Assembly (NCBI GenBank): GCA_036655355.1
Contig: JAVVQG010000016.1
Span: 36,554 to 100,553 of the forward strand
Length of the DNA stretch: 64,000 nucleotides
Source of the DNA: JAUNSR01 sp036655355
GTDB lineage: Bacteria; Bacteroidota; Bacteroidia; Bacteroidales; JAUNSR01
Reading direction: 5' to 3'
The position numbers and the translations under genes were made by a program. Shown in pieces: positions 36,264 to 45,943 of this stretch (the stretch's first letter is position 1; each line of letters starts with the position of its first letter). The notes beneath the pieces were generated by a model. That model saw only the letters and a list, made by a program, of their open reading frames with translations. It did not search any database and had not been told where the DNA came from.

Positions 36264-36932
36264 ATGCCAGAATATAAAGAAGAAGATATGCTGATGCTTT
36301 CGGGCATTCAGCATATCGCTTTTTGTGAGAGACAATGGGCTTTGATTCATTTGGAGCAAGTATGGGCAGAAAATCATTTAACCGTAGAGGGCGATTGGTT
36401 ACACCGGAATGTCGATGATTCTGACTTTATAGAATGTCGAAAAGAAACAATAAGTCTACATTCTGTTAATCTTGTATCTTGGCAATTGGGACTATATGGC
36501 ATTTCAGATGTAATTGAATTAAAGCGAGCAAATACCCAAGAGAGTGCCGTAACCCATCCTTCTTATCCAGGTTATTGGCATTATATTCCCATAGAATATA
36601 AGAGAGGTAAACCTAAAGCAGACAATAGAGATGAAGTACAACTCTGTGCACAAGCCATTTGTTTGGAAGAAATGTATAATATAAATATCCCCTTGGGCTA
36701 TTTGTATTATGGTGAAACCCGGCATAGAGTAGAGATTGACTTTAACGATGATTTAAGGAGTGCCGTAAAAGAATATGCATTAAAAATGCATGAATTGTAT
36801 CAGAAAAGATTAATACCTACGGCAAACTATAAAGCCTCTTGTAAATCGTGTTCATTATTTGATATTTGTATGCCAAAAATATTTTCTAGAATTGAAAGTG
36901 CTAATTCTTATTTAACTCAACTAGATAATTGA
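36264..36932 (+). CDS. cas4: Cas4, adaptation exonuclease
   Basis: A 222-residue RecB-like nuclease. An early cysteine sits in IAFCERQWALIHLEQ; the three C-terminal cysteines in CKSCSLFDIC complete the iron-sulphur site. Catalytic acidic residues lie around IPIEYKRGKPK. Cas4 trims prespacers and selects those with a correct PAM. It is 14 bases after cas7c and 6 before cas1. Confidence 0.94.
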   Translation: MPEYKEEDMLMLSGIQHIAFCERQWALIHLEQVWAENHLTVEGDWLHRNVDDSDFIECRKETISLHSVNLVSWQLGLYGISDVIELKRANTQESAVTHPSYPGYWHYIPIEYKRGKPKADNRDEVQLCAQAICLEEMYNINIPLGYLYYGETRHRVEIDFNDDLRSAVKEYALKMHELYQKRLIPTANYKASCKSCSLFDICMPKIFSRIESANSYLTQLDN

Positions 36933-36938
36933 TTAGTT

Positions 36939-37964
36939 ATGAGGAAACTATTGAATACATTGTATGTTACTACTCCGGAAGCTTATTTATCGAAAGATGG
37001 TGAGAACATAGTAATAAAGATAAAAGATGAGGAACGATTTAGAATACCTGCACTAAATATTGAAGGAATAGTCTCGTTTAGTTATATGGGAGCTTCTCCT
37101 CAATTAATAAAAATGTGTACAGAGTATAATATCGGTCTTTCTTTTCTTTCTCCAAGTGGAGACTTCTTAGGTCGTGTTTCCGGGAAGATAAGAGGAAATG
37201 TCTTATTAAGAAGAATACAATATAGAATTGCAGATGATAAAGAAAGAAGTTTGCAAATAAGCTCAATATTCATTTCCGGTAAAATAGCCAATATGCGTTC
37301 TATAATTGAGCGCTATAAGCGGGATTACTGTAAAGATGATGATTGCTTAGTTCAAATTTCACAACATCTGAAAACATGTAAACGGCATGCTTTTCATGCT
37401 TCTGACTCAGATTCGTTACGAGGGATAGAAGGAGATGCAGCCAATTGTTATTTTTCTGTTTTCAATAGAATGATCATACATCAGAAAAATATCTTCTCCT
37501 TTAACGGACGTAATCGCAGACCTCCTAAAGATAAGGTGAATGCATTGTTGTCTTTTTTATATACGCTTCTTGCTCATGATGTTCAGTCCGCATTAGAGAC
37601 TGTAGGGTTAGATCCTTTTGTTGGTTTTATGCATACAGATCGCCCCGGTCGCCCTAGTCTGGCATTAGATATGATGGAAGAATTTCGATCTTATTTATGC
37701 GATCGTTTAGTTTTATCTTTGATTAATCGAAAACAAATAAATGAAAGAGATTTTATAGTACAAGGTAATGAAGGGGTTATAATGAGCGATAATGGCCGGA
37801 AGACTGTAATTCAGGCTTGGCAAAATAGAAAGCAAGAAGAAATTATTCATCCCTATTTAAAAGAAAAAGTAAAAATAGGACTTTTGCCTTATATTCAAGC
37901 TGTACTTCTAGCTCGTTATTTGCGAGGAGAACTTGATAATTATGCGGTGTTTTTAATCCAGTAG
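36939..37964 (+). CDS. cas1: Cas1 integrase
   Basis: A 341-residue protein of the I-C Cas1 branch, with an N-terminal beta domain (LYVTTPEAYLSKDGENIV) and a helical catalytic domain containing GIEGDAANCYF and the GFMHTDRPGRPSLALDMMEEFR block that supplies metal-binding His and acidic residues. With Cas2 it inserts new spacers at the leader end. The gene is intact. Confidence 0.96.
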   Translation: MRKLLNTLYVTTPEAYLSKDGENIVIKIKDEERFRIPALNIEGIVSFSYMGASPQLIKMCTEYNIGLSFLSPSGDFLGRVSGKIRGNVLLRRIQYRIADDKERSLQISSIFISGKIANMRSIIERYKRDYCKDDDCLVQISQHLKTCKRHAFHASDSDSLRGIEGDAANCYFSVFNRMIIHQKNIFSFNGRNRRPPKDKVNALLSFLYTLLAHDVQSALETVGLDPFVGFMHTDRPGRPSLALDMMEEFRSYLCDRLVLSLINRKQINERDFIVQGNEGVIMSDNGRKTVIQAWQNRKQEEIIHPYLKEKVKIGLLPYIQAVLLARYLRGELDNYAVFLIQ

Positions 37965-37968
37965 AGTT

Positions 37969-38259
37969 ATGTTTGTATTGGTAACTTATGACGTAGAAAC
38001 AACCTCTCTTGGAGGACAAAAGCGTTTGCGAAAAGTAGCAAAACTTTGTATGAATTATGGTCAGCGAGTCCAGAATTCAGTTTTTGAGTGTGTGATTGAT
38101 CCTGCAAATTTTACTAAATTGCGCTATCAATTATTAGAAATAATAGATAAAGAAAAAGATAGTATAAGATTCTATTTATTGGGAAATAATTGGGATCGTA
38201 AAGTTGATTTTATTGGTAAGTTGACTTCTTATAATGTTAATGATAGTTTGATAATTTGA
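37969..38259 (+). CDS. cas2: Cas2
   Basis: A 96-residue ferredoxin-fold protein beginning MFVLVTYDVET, with the conserved aspartate of VTYDV, and containing GQRVQNSVFECVID. It bridges two Cas1 dimers in the integration complex. It is the last cas gene, 4 bases after cas1, and the CRISPR leader begins at its stop. Confidence 0.96.
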   Translation: MFVLVTYDVETTSLGGQKRLRKVAKLCMNYGQRVQNSVFECVIDPANFTKLRYQLLEIIDKEKDSIRFYLLGNNWDRKVDFIGKLTSYNVNDSLII

Positions 38260-38427
38260 ATTTGCGAACCTATTGTACCCATAAAAATTGGTGGTTATCG
38301 CGATCCTTGAATTTCAGTACTTTAGTGGGTTTTTTAAGAAGTTTTCACTTGATTAGATTCATGAAAAAGCAACTTTCGCAAAATGGAAGCTCTTTTGCAT
38401 TAATTAATAGATAATTATATAATAGCA
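38260..38427 (+). promoter_or_regulatory. CRISPR leader
   Basis: 168 AT-rich bases between cas2 and the first repeat, with no ORF. Repeats next to it are perfect and the last repeat at the far end is degenerate, which places the leader here and fixes array polarity. It should hold the pre-crRNA promoter and integration signals; I cannot pick out a clear TAnnTTTG element. Confidence 0.75.
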
Positions 38428-41400
38428 GTCGCACCCTGTGCGGGTGCGTGGATTGAAACCCTTTCTACTACACATTGTTATATATTCAGAAAAGCGTCGC
38501 ACCCTGTGCGGGTGCGTGGATTGAAACTGAAGTCATATATACCCTAATACTGTGAGTTCCGTCGCACCCTGTGCGGGTGCGTGGATTGAAACTCAATGAA
38601 TTAAGAAGAACTCCAATTGATTATTAGTCGCACCCTGTGCGGGTGCGTGGATTGAAACACAGGCGAAGTGTGCCAGGATAAGATGCAGGTAGGTCGCACC
38701 CTGTGCGGGTGCGTGGATTGAAACTAACGTAATCAGAACCAATTTTGTGAACGTACAACATGTCGCACCCTGTGCGGGTGCGTGGATTGAAACAGTTAGC
38801 GTACCGGTCTTGTAAGAATCCGATACGTCGCACCCTGTGCGGGTGCGTGGATTGAAACACTTCGAACCTTGTTAATATGATCTATCAGTTCCGTCGCACC
38901 CTGTGCGGGTGCGTGGATTGAAACACCAAGTACGATTCAGCTGTCAATAACGATATAAGTCGCACCCTGTGCGGGTGCGTGGATTGAAACCTTCTTAAAG
39001 ATGAGATACCGTTAATGAAATATTGTCGCACCCTGTGCGGGTGCGTGGATTGAAACATTGGAATAACGTTGTATTCCCCAAGGTGAGAGTAGTCGCACCC
39101 TGTGCGGGTGCGTGGATTGAAACTCGGAATCTTGGCGCGGCACCTACGAATATCAAGTCGCACCCTGTGCGGGTGCGTGGATTGAAACAAATTATTGAAT
39201 GAGTTTGTTGCTGATTACGAAAGTCGCACCCTGTGCGGGTGCGTGGATTGAAACGCTTTAACGGTTGTCTCCTTTCCCTCCGATTACTGTCGCACCCTGT
39301 GCGGGTGCGTGGATTGAAACAGTTTATTAGGCTGTGTTTCGTCATTAAGGATAGGTCGCACCCTGTGCGGGTGCGTGGATTGAAACTACAGTTATATAGC
39401 TGCTATTATGTAGATCAGGAGTCGCACCCTGTGCGGGTGCGTGGATTGAAACCTAGGTCACGAGAGCGGATTCAGCGTTACGCTAGTCGCACCCTGTGCG
39501 GGTGCGTGGATTGAAACCGCAAGGACCTGAATAACCCTCACTTCATTTGCCGTCGCACCCTGTGCGGGTGCGTGGATTGAAACTCACAAGGAACCCAATA
39601 AGATTTATCCTCATACGTGTCGCACCCTGTGCGGGTGCGTGGATTGAAACAGGGCACGGATAAAGCTGCTCGAGGAGGAGTTTAGTCGCACCCTGTGCGG
39701 GTGCGTGGATTGAAACCATATTTAATATTTACTTTTACTGAATAAGCTGTTTGTCGCACCCTGTGCGGGTGCGTGGATTGAAACCATATTTAATATTTAC
39801 TTTTACTGAATAAGCTGTTTGTCGCACCCTGTGCGGGTGCGTGGATTGAAACATAATCTACACGTTTAAATAAATACATCTCGAATAGTCGCACCCTGTG
39901 CGGGTGCGTGGATTGAAACACCTGTAGATGTTACGGAGCCGTCAACTCTAGTTTGTCGCACCCTGTGCGGGTGCGTGGATTGAAACATGATATTGTAAAA
40001 CCAACCTCCATTTGCTCTTGTCGCACCCTGTGCGGGTGCGTGGATTGAAACAAACGAAGTCTCTCTAAGTGGATATGGGATTGAAGTCGCACCCTGTGCG
40101 GGTGCGTGGATTGAAACAAGGGCTTCGTCTCTCCGAACACATTCAATCAACCCGTCGCACCCTGTGCGGGTGCGTGGATTGAAACAAACTCAAAAGCGGG
40201 TGGTGGTTTGTGTCTTATCAAGGTCGCACCCTGTGCGGGTGCGTGGATTGAAACACACTTGCGGCAGAAGCAACGGTTACGTTGCAATCGTCGCACCCTG
40301 TGCGGGTGCGACGATTGAAACTCTTATTAGATCCTCCTTCGTCTCGTATGTGCGTATCGTCGCACCCTGTGCGGGTGCGTGGATTGAAACTATCTGGAGC
40401 GTTGAAGTTATCGCCGCAAAATTGAGTCGCACCCTGTGCGGGTGCGTGGATTGAAACGCAAATTAACGGTTTATAGGTGTGTTGTGTACGAGTCGCACCC
40501 TGTGCGGGTGCGTGGATTGAAACACGTTGGTTCTGGATATCCAGACAACATAGCAGCGTCGCACCCTGTGCGGGTGCGTGGATTGAAACCTATCACCCCT
40601 CAGATGGCTTGCGATTCTAGGTAGTCGCACCCTGTGCGGGTGCGTGGATTGAAACCCCTTACTTCCATTATTCGTAATGATTTGGATATGTCGCACCCTG
40701 TGCGGGTGCGTGGATTGAAACAGTTATAAACTGAACCTAGTAAGAAACATTATTTGTCGCACCCTGTGCGGGTGCGTGGATTGAAACCGCTAGTTGAAGA
40801 TGCAAGTGTTGTCTGAAAATAGTCGCACCCTGTGCGGGTGCGTGGATTGAAACAAATGAAACGTGTCAACGACTGCTCCCTTGACTAGTCGCACCCTGTG
40901 CGGGTGCGTGGATTGAAACATATAGCTTCCGCCATTCCTCGATGCGCTTAGGTCGCACCCTGTGCGGGTGCGTGGATTGAAACCATTAAAGGATTCATTT
41001 TTACCCCAAGTTTTATAGTCGCACCCTGTGCGGGTGCGTGGATTGAAACTTTTCGCGCCCTTATGCTCGTGATACCATTTCCCGTCGCACCCTGTGCGGG
41101 TGCGTGGATTGAAACACACCAACCCTCGCTTATTGCGTCAGAAATTTGTGTCGCACCCTGTGCGGGTGCGTGGATTGAAACGCCAAAAGTTTTATTATCC
41201 CGTTCCAGCCATGCGGTCGCACCCTGTGCGGGTGCGTGGATTGAAACTTACTTTCAGTGTAGCAGTTATAACACAAAAAACCGTCGCACCCTGTGCGGGT
41301 GCGTGGATTGAAACGCCTTAAAAGCCTAGAGCCTATATCAGATAAAGCGTCGCACCCTGTGCGGGTGCGTGGATTGAAACGAAGTAGCTAAATCTGATGC

Positions 41401-44400
41401 ATGGTGGATAGCTGGTCGCACCCTGTGCGGGTGCGTGGATTGAAACAACTTGGTGTTTCATCGAAGATTCATTATATACTGGGTCGCACCCTGTGCGGGT
41501 GCGTGGATTGAAACATAATACGTTGTGTTTTTAAGATTTACCCCCGTATGTCGCACCCTGTGCGGGTGCGTGGATTGAAACCATTCCAACTCTTGCTTGC
41601 AATCGAGATATCCCCGTCGCACCCTGTGCGGGTGCGTGGATTGAAACATCTTTAAAGTAAACTTTGCGCTGAATGCAAATAGTCGCACCCTGTGCGGGTG
41701 CGTGGATTGAAACGACCATTGCGGCGGATATTGTTCGAAAGGTTTTTGTCGCACCCTGTGCGGGTGCGTGGATTGAAACTCCTAAAATATCGCTTAATGT
41801 TTGTGCGATTTTCGTCGCACCCTGTGCGGGTGCGTGGATTGAAACTAAGTGTTTAATAAACTTATTCAACTCATCCCGTGTCGCACCCTGTGCGGGTGCG
41901 TGGATTGAAACATGGTGTTTTATTTTACTCCTTGCAAATCCTTTGAAAGTCGCACCCTGTGCGGGTGCGTGGATTGAAACTTTATCGATTACAAGGTAGT
42001 AACCTACCCAAACGTCGCACCCTGTGCGGGTGCGTGGATTGAAACTTGTAAAATAATTACATGAATAATTTGGATATTAGTCGCACCCTGTGCGGGTGCG
42101 TGGATTGAAACAGAAACAAAATCCTCATTGATAACATTTTCAAATAGTCGCACCCTGTGCGGGTGCGTGGATTGAAACTACGAAAGTAACTGAAAAGGAA
42201 GCCTTGATTAAAAAGTCGCACCCTGTGCGGGTGCGTGGATTGAAACTACCTGTAGCGTAAATTTGTGGCGCATATAATCCGTCGCACCCTGTGCGGGTGC
42301 GTGGATTGAAACCAAAAACGCCAAAGTTTTACTCTAAATAGAAAAAGTCGCACCCTGTGCGGGTGCGTGGATTGAAACAAATGAACTAGCTAGATTATTA
42401 ACAGAACTAGCCGTCGCACCCTGTGCGGGTGCGTGGATTGAAACCAGCCATTGTTTTTTGAAATCCTGTAGAAGCATTGTCGCACCCTGTGCGGGTGCGT
42501 GGATTGAAACTGGTTATACTGAGCAAAGTGCAGGAGATGGAGTTTGTCGCACCCTGTGCGGGTGCGTGGATTGAAACCGCATATAAAGAGTTAATGTAAT
42601 TATCGCCTACCGTCGCACCCTGTGCGGGTGCGTGGATTGAAACTAGGGTGCTAAGTGCATCAACACATTCTACCTGTAGTCGCACCCTGTGCGGGTGCGT
42701 GGATTGAAACAAGTTATTAAAAGGTTATGTTGTTGTTCGCTCCAAGGTCGCACCCTGTGCGGGTGCGTGGATTGAAACAACAGAGGATGAAGTCATAGCT
42801 GCTGGAGATATTGTCGCACCCTGTGCGGGTGCGTGGATTGAAACAACAATGTCTCAATCTGACTATCTGCTATCCACTGTCGCACCCTGTGCGGGTGCGT
42901 GGATTGAAACTCAATACCATCGAATAGGATAACCTGATATTGGTGTCGCACCCTGTGCGGGTGCGTGGATTGAAACAAAATATACCATCTACGGGTTATC
43001 CCGGAGCAGCTGTCGCACCCTGTGCGGGTGCGTGGATTGAAACCTGTACCTGTGCCGGGACATTATTGCCGTTAACGGGTCGCACCCTGTGCGGGTGCGT
43101 GGATTGAAACACAGGTTGCAGAAGCATTTAAATTAATCGGATCAAGTCGCACCCTGTGCGGGTGCGTGGATTGAAACTCTATATTGCGCAATATAAATCG
43201 CTACTTCCTAAAGTCGCACCCTGTGCGGGTGCGTGGATTGAAACAGCGTAAGCGTTGTACCCGATACAGCATGGTTTGTCGCACCCTGTGCGGGTGCGTG
43301 GATTGAAACTCATTCGGTGGCGCCCATCGAGAGATTACCCCTCGTCGCACCCTGTGCGGGTGCGTGGATTGAAACAGTTTACACACCTCGTCATTTTCAT
43401 TGTAAATAAGTCGCACCCTGTGCGGGTGCGTGGATTGAAACATATAAATCTTATCTCCGTTATTACCCATATATAGTCGCACCCTGTGCGGGTGCGTGGA
43501 TTGAAACCTTTGTAAATCCTTTGTAAGAATCCTTTGCGTTAAGTCGCACCCTGTGCGGGTGCGTGGATTGAAACAAGGAGTTACATTGTAAACTCCGCTG
43601 AGATTGACGTCGCACCCTGTGCGGGTGCGTGGATTGAAACAAAGAATGATTGATTCTCCCATGGCATCAATGTGTCGCACCCTGTGCGGGTGCGTGGATT
43701 GAAACACCAACAAGTATTTCGAGCGGAGCGATTGCTTGAGTCGCACCCTGTGCGGGTGCGTGGATTGAAACTTACAGATCATCTTAATATAGCGGTTGAA
43801 ATATTGTCGCACCCTGTGCGGGTGCGTGGATTGAAACACCGTCATAAGTCATTATTGAGGTTACGTCTATTAGTCGCACCCTGTGCGGGTGCGTGGATTG
43901 AAACCCATGTGCTACCGAATTTATAAACTAAAACCTCTGTCGCACCCTGTGCGGGTGCGTGGATTGAAACTCCGTTTTGGGTGGTAACAAATCCGAGAGA
44001 TGGTGTCGCACCCTGTGCGGGTGCGTGGATTGAAACAAGAATAGCTTGTTGTTTCTTGATTGCTTCCGTGTCGCACCCTGTGCGGGTGCGTGGATTGAAA
44101 CGAAACAAAATCCTCATTGATAACATTCTCAAATATAAGTCGCACCCTGTGCGGGTGCGTGGATTGAAACTTTTTGATAATGCAATCAAACCAACCAACA
44201 AAAGGGAGTCGCACCCTGTGCGGGTGCGTGGATTGAAACTTTTCTTTTTTGTGGACCCGATGTTTGGACAGCAGTCGCACCCTGTGCGGGTGCGTGGATT
44301 GAAACTGTTAGAGGGGTATATTGATAGCGTGTTGAAACAGTCGCACCCTGTGCGGGTGCGTGGATTGAAACTTTTTGATAATGCAACCAAACCAACTAAC

Positions 44401-44702
44401 AAAAGGTCGCACCCTGTGCGGGTGCGTGGATTGAAACTCAACTGTAATAACGTAGGTATCTTCTTCTGTCGTCGCACCCTGTGCGGGTGCGTGGATTGAA
44501 ACCAATCAACCAACTTGCTTTCATCAACCTCCTCAAGTCGCACCTTGTACGGGTGCGTGGATTGAAACAAGACAAGCTACGAGGCAACAGCCCGTTACAT
44601 CAGGTCGCACCCTGTGCGGGTGCGTGGATTGAAACATACTCATCATTGGCTTTATCTAATGATTACACATGTCGCAACATTAGTGGGTAAGAGGATCGAA
44701 AC
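38428..44702 (+). CRISPR. Type I-C CRISPR array, 95 repeats / 94 spacers (hand count)
   Basis: The 32-bp repeat starts GTCGCACCCTGTGCGGG and ends TGCGTGGATTGAAAC, a canonical I-C repeat with a CGCACCC/GGGTGCG stem. It is transcribed in the same direction as cas. I counted 95 repeat starts from 38428 to 44671, mean period 66.4 bp, spacers 32-37 bp. Repeat 29 (40290) differs at positions 22-23 (AC for TG), repeat 93 (44537) has two substitutions, and the last (44671-44702) is strongly degenerate. Spacers 20 and 21 are identical; 56/86 and 87/90 are near-identical pairs. ORFs inside the array are repeat artefacts. Confidence 0.99.
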
Positions 44703-44865
44703 TCTGCAGGACATAAAATTTACATAAATCCGATGTTAATTTAGACCTCAACTATTGGTTTTGGGTATTAATTTTTCGGTTTTGTTGGGTGTTTTAAATA
44801 GGATAGAATAGTATTCTATCCTTGCGTAACTTGCTATAAGTATTTCATATAAGGAATTAAAAATC

Positions 44866-45813
44866 TTAATTAGGGTGAATAGTAGGCGATGAAAAACACC
44901 CCATTGCAGTAGCAGGGAATTCTTTGCGATAACGAGCGGGCGACGTTTTTTTTATCTCCCTGAAGACCCGTGTGAAATGATATCGGTTTGAAAACCCACT
45001 GTTTTCAGCAATGGTATCGATGGTATCATGTGAATGGATCAATCGGACGCAAGCCTGGTTGATCCGTTTGTTTTTTATATAGCGTTGGAGGGGAATGCCG
45101 GTTTCCTCTTTAAACAGATGTGCAAACGCATTGGTAGACATGCAAGTGATTTTAGCCAGTTGCTCGTTCGAGAGCTCCTTGTCAATGTTGTTTTCGATGT
45201 ACAACATCACTTTCCCAATCCGTTCATCTTGAAAGGAGAGTTCCCATTTCTCCGGATCAATGTGGCCAAATAGTTCGCAGATCAAAGATTGGGCGCACAA
45301 GAAGAAAGAGAAGTTGATTTTCGCCACCTCGTGTGAGAGGTACTGCTGCATTGCCGCGACCTTATTTTGCAGGTAAGGGGTAAGTTCAAATTCAAAGACC
45401 CCTTGTTTCACATTATCATAGGGGTATCCGGCCGTAAAATGGATAAACAGATGCTCAATGGCACCCTCTTCATGTAGCTTTCGTCGCTTTTCTTCCCCAA
45501 GATCGGCTATTCGCCCCCCTTTCAGCTGGTACGATCCGGCAACCACCGAATGATCGTAAAGCCACGATGAGTAACGGGTGTTTGGAGCGATCAGATAAAG
45601 CCTATCCGGTCTTAGCGGATAGATGTGGTTTTCGGCTCGGATGAATCCTCCGGGTTGTGTGTTGTAATAGATTCGCCAGTAGGGAAAGGCCAATTGCGGA
45701 TACTCCCAGTTTAGAAGCCACCAAAAGCGACAACAGAGTAGCTGTAGGTTAAATTTCGGGAAATTTTGAACGATCTCCGAGGGATCTCCCGTATAGTTGT
45801 TTTTCTGGAACAT
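44866..45813 (-). CDS. AraC-family regulator, divergent from the fucose operon
   Basis: A 315-residue protein. The N-terminal two thirds resembles an AraC-type sensing domain (PYWRIYYNTQPGGFI, LIAPNTRYSSWLYDHS, EHLFIHFTAGYPYD). The C-terminus is a double helix-turn-helix (LSNEQLAKITCMSTNAFAHL and IDTIAENSGFSNRYHFTRVF). It is divergent from fucK across 130 bases, each gene with its own -7 element, so it is the likely fucose- or rhamnose-responsive activator of the operon. Characterised Bacteroides fucose operons use a GntR-type FucR instead. Confidence 0.9.
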   Translation of the reverse strand: MFQKNNYTGDPSEIVQNFPKFNLQLLCCRFWWLLNWEYPQLAFPYWRIYYNTQPGGFIRAENHIYPLRPDRLYLIAPNTRYSSWLYDHSVVAGSYQLKGGRIADLGEEKRRKLHEEGAIEHLFIHFTAGYPYDNVKQGVFEFELTPYLQNKVAAMQQYLSHEVAKINFSFFLCAQSLICELFGHIDPEKWELSFQDERIGKVMLYIENNIDKELSNEQLAKITCMSTNAFAHLFKEETGIPLQRYIKNKRINQACVRLIHSHDTIDTIAENSGFSNRYHFTRVFREIKKTSPARYRKEFPATAMGCFSSPTIHPN

Positions 45814-45862
45814 GAATCGTGCTTTTTCTGGAACACCAGGTATTAGATAATTGATTTAGATA

Positions 45863-45870
45863 CAAATGTA
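45863..45870 (-). promoter_or_regulatory. -7 element of the AraC regulator gene
   Basis: On the minus strand the bases read TACATTTG, matching TAnnTTTG; a start near 45856 would give a leader of about 43 bases to the ATG at 45813. Confidence 0.5.
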
Positions 45871-45905
45871 ATTTTAGGAGATATTTTTCACGCTTTCGAA
45901 CTCCT

Positions 45906-45913
45906 TATTTTTG
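45906..45913 (+). promoter_or_regulatory. -7 element of the fucose operon
   Basis: TATTTTTG matches TAnnTTTG and lies 30 bases before the fucK ATG. No strong -33 TTTG is seen, as expected for an activator-dependent promoter. Confidence 0.55.
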
Positions 45914-45943
45914 CGTTTAAATATATTTATTTAATACCACATT

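Noticed and set aside
38624..44690. Many open frames inside the array encoding repeated peptides such as FQSTHPHRVR or SHPVRVRGLK
   Set aside because: They are translations of the CRISPR repeat in different frames, with spacer-encoded inserts; no real coding sequence.
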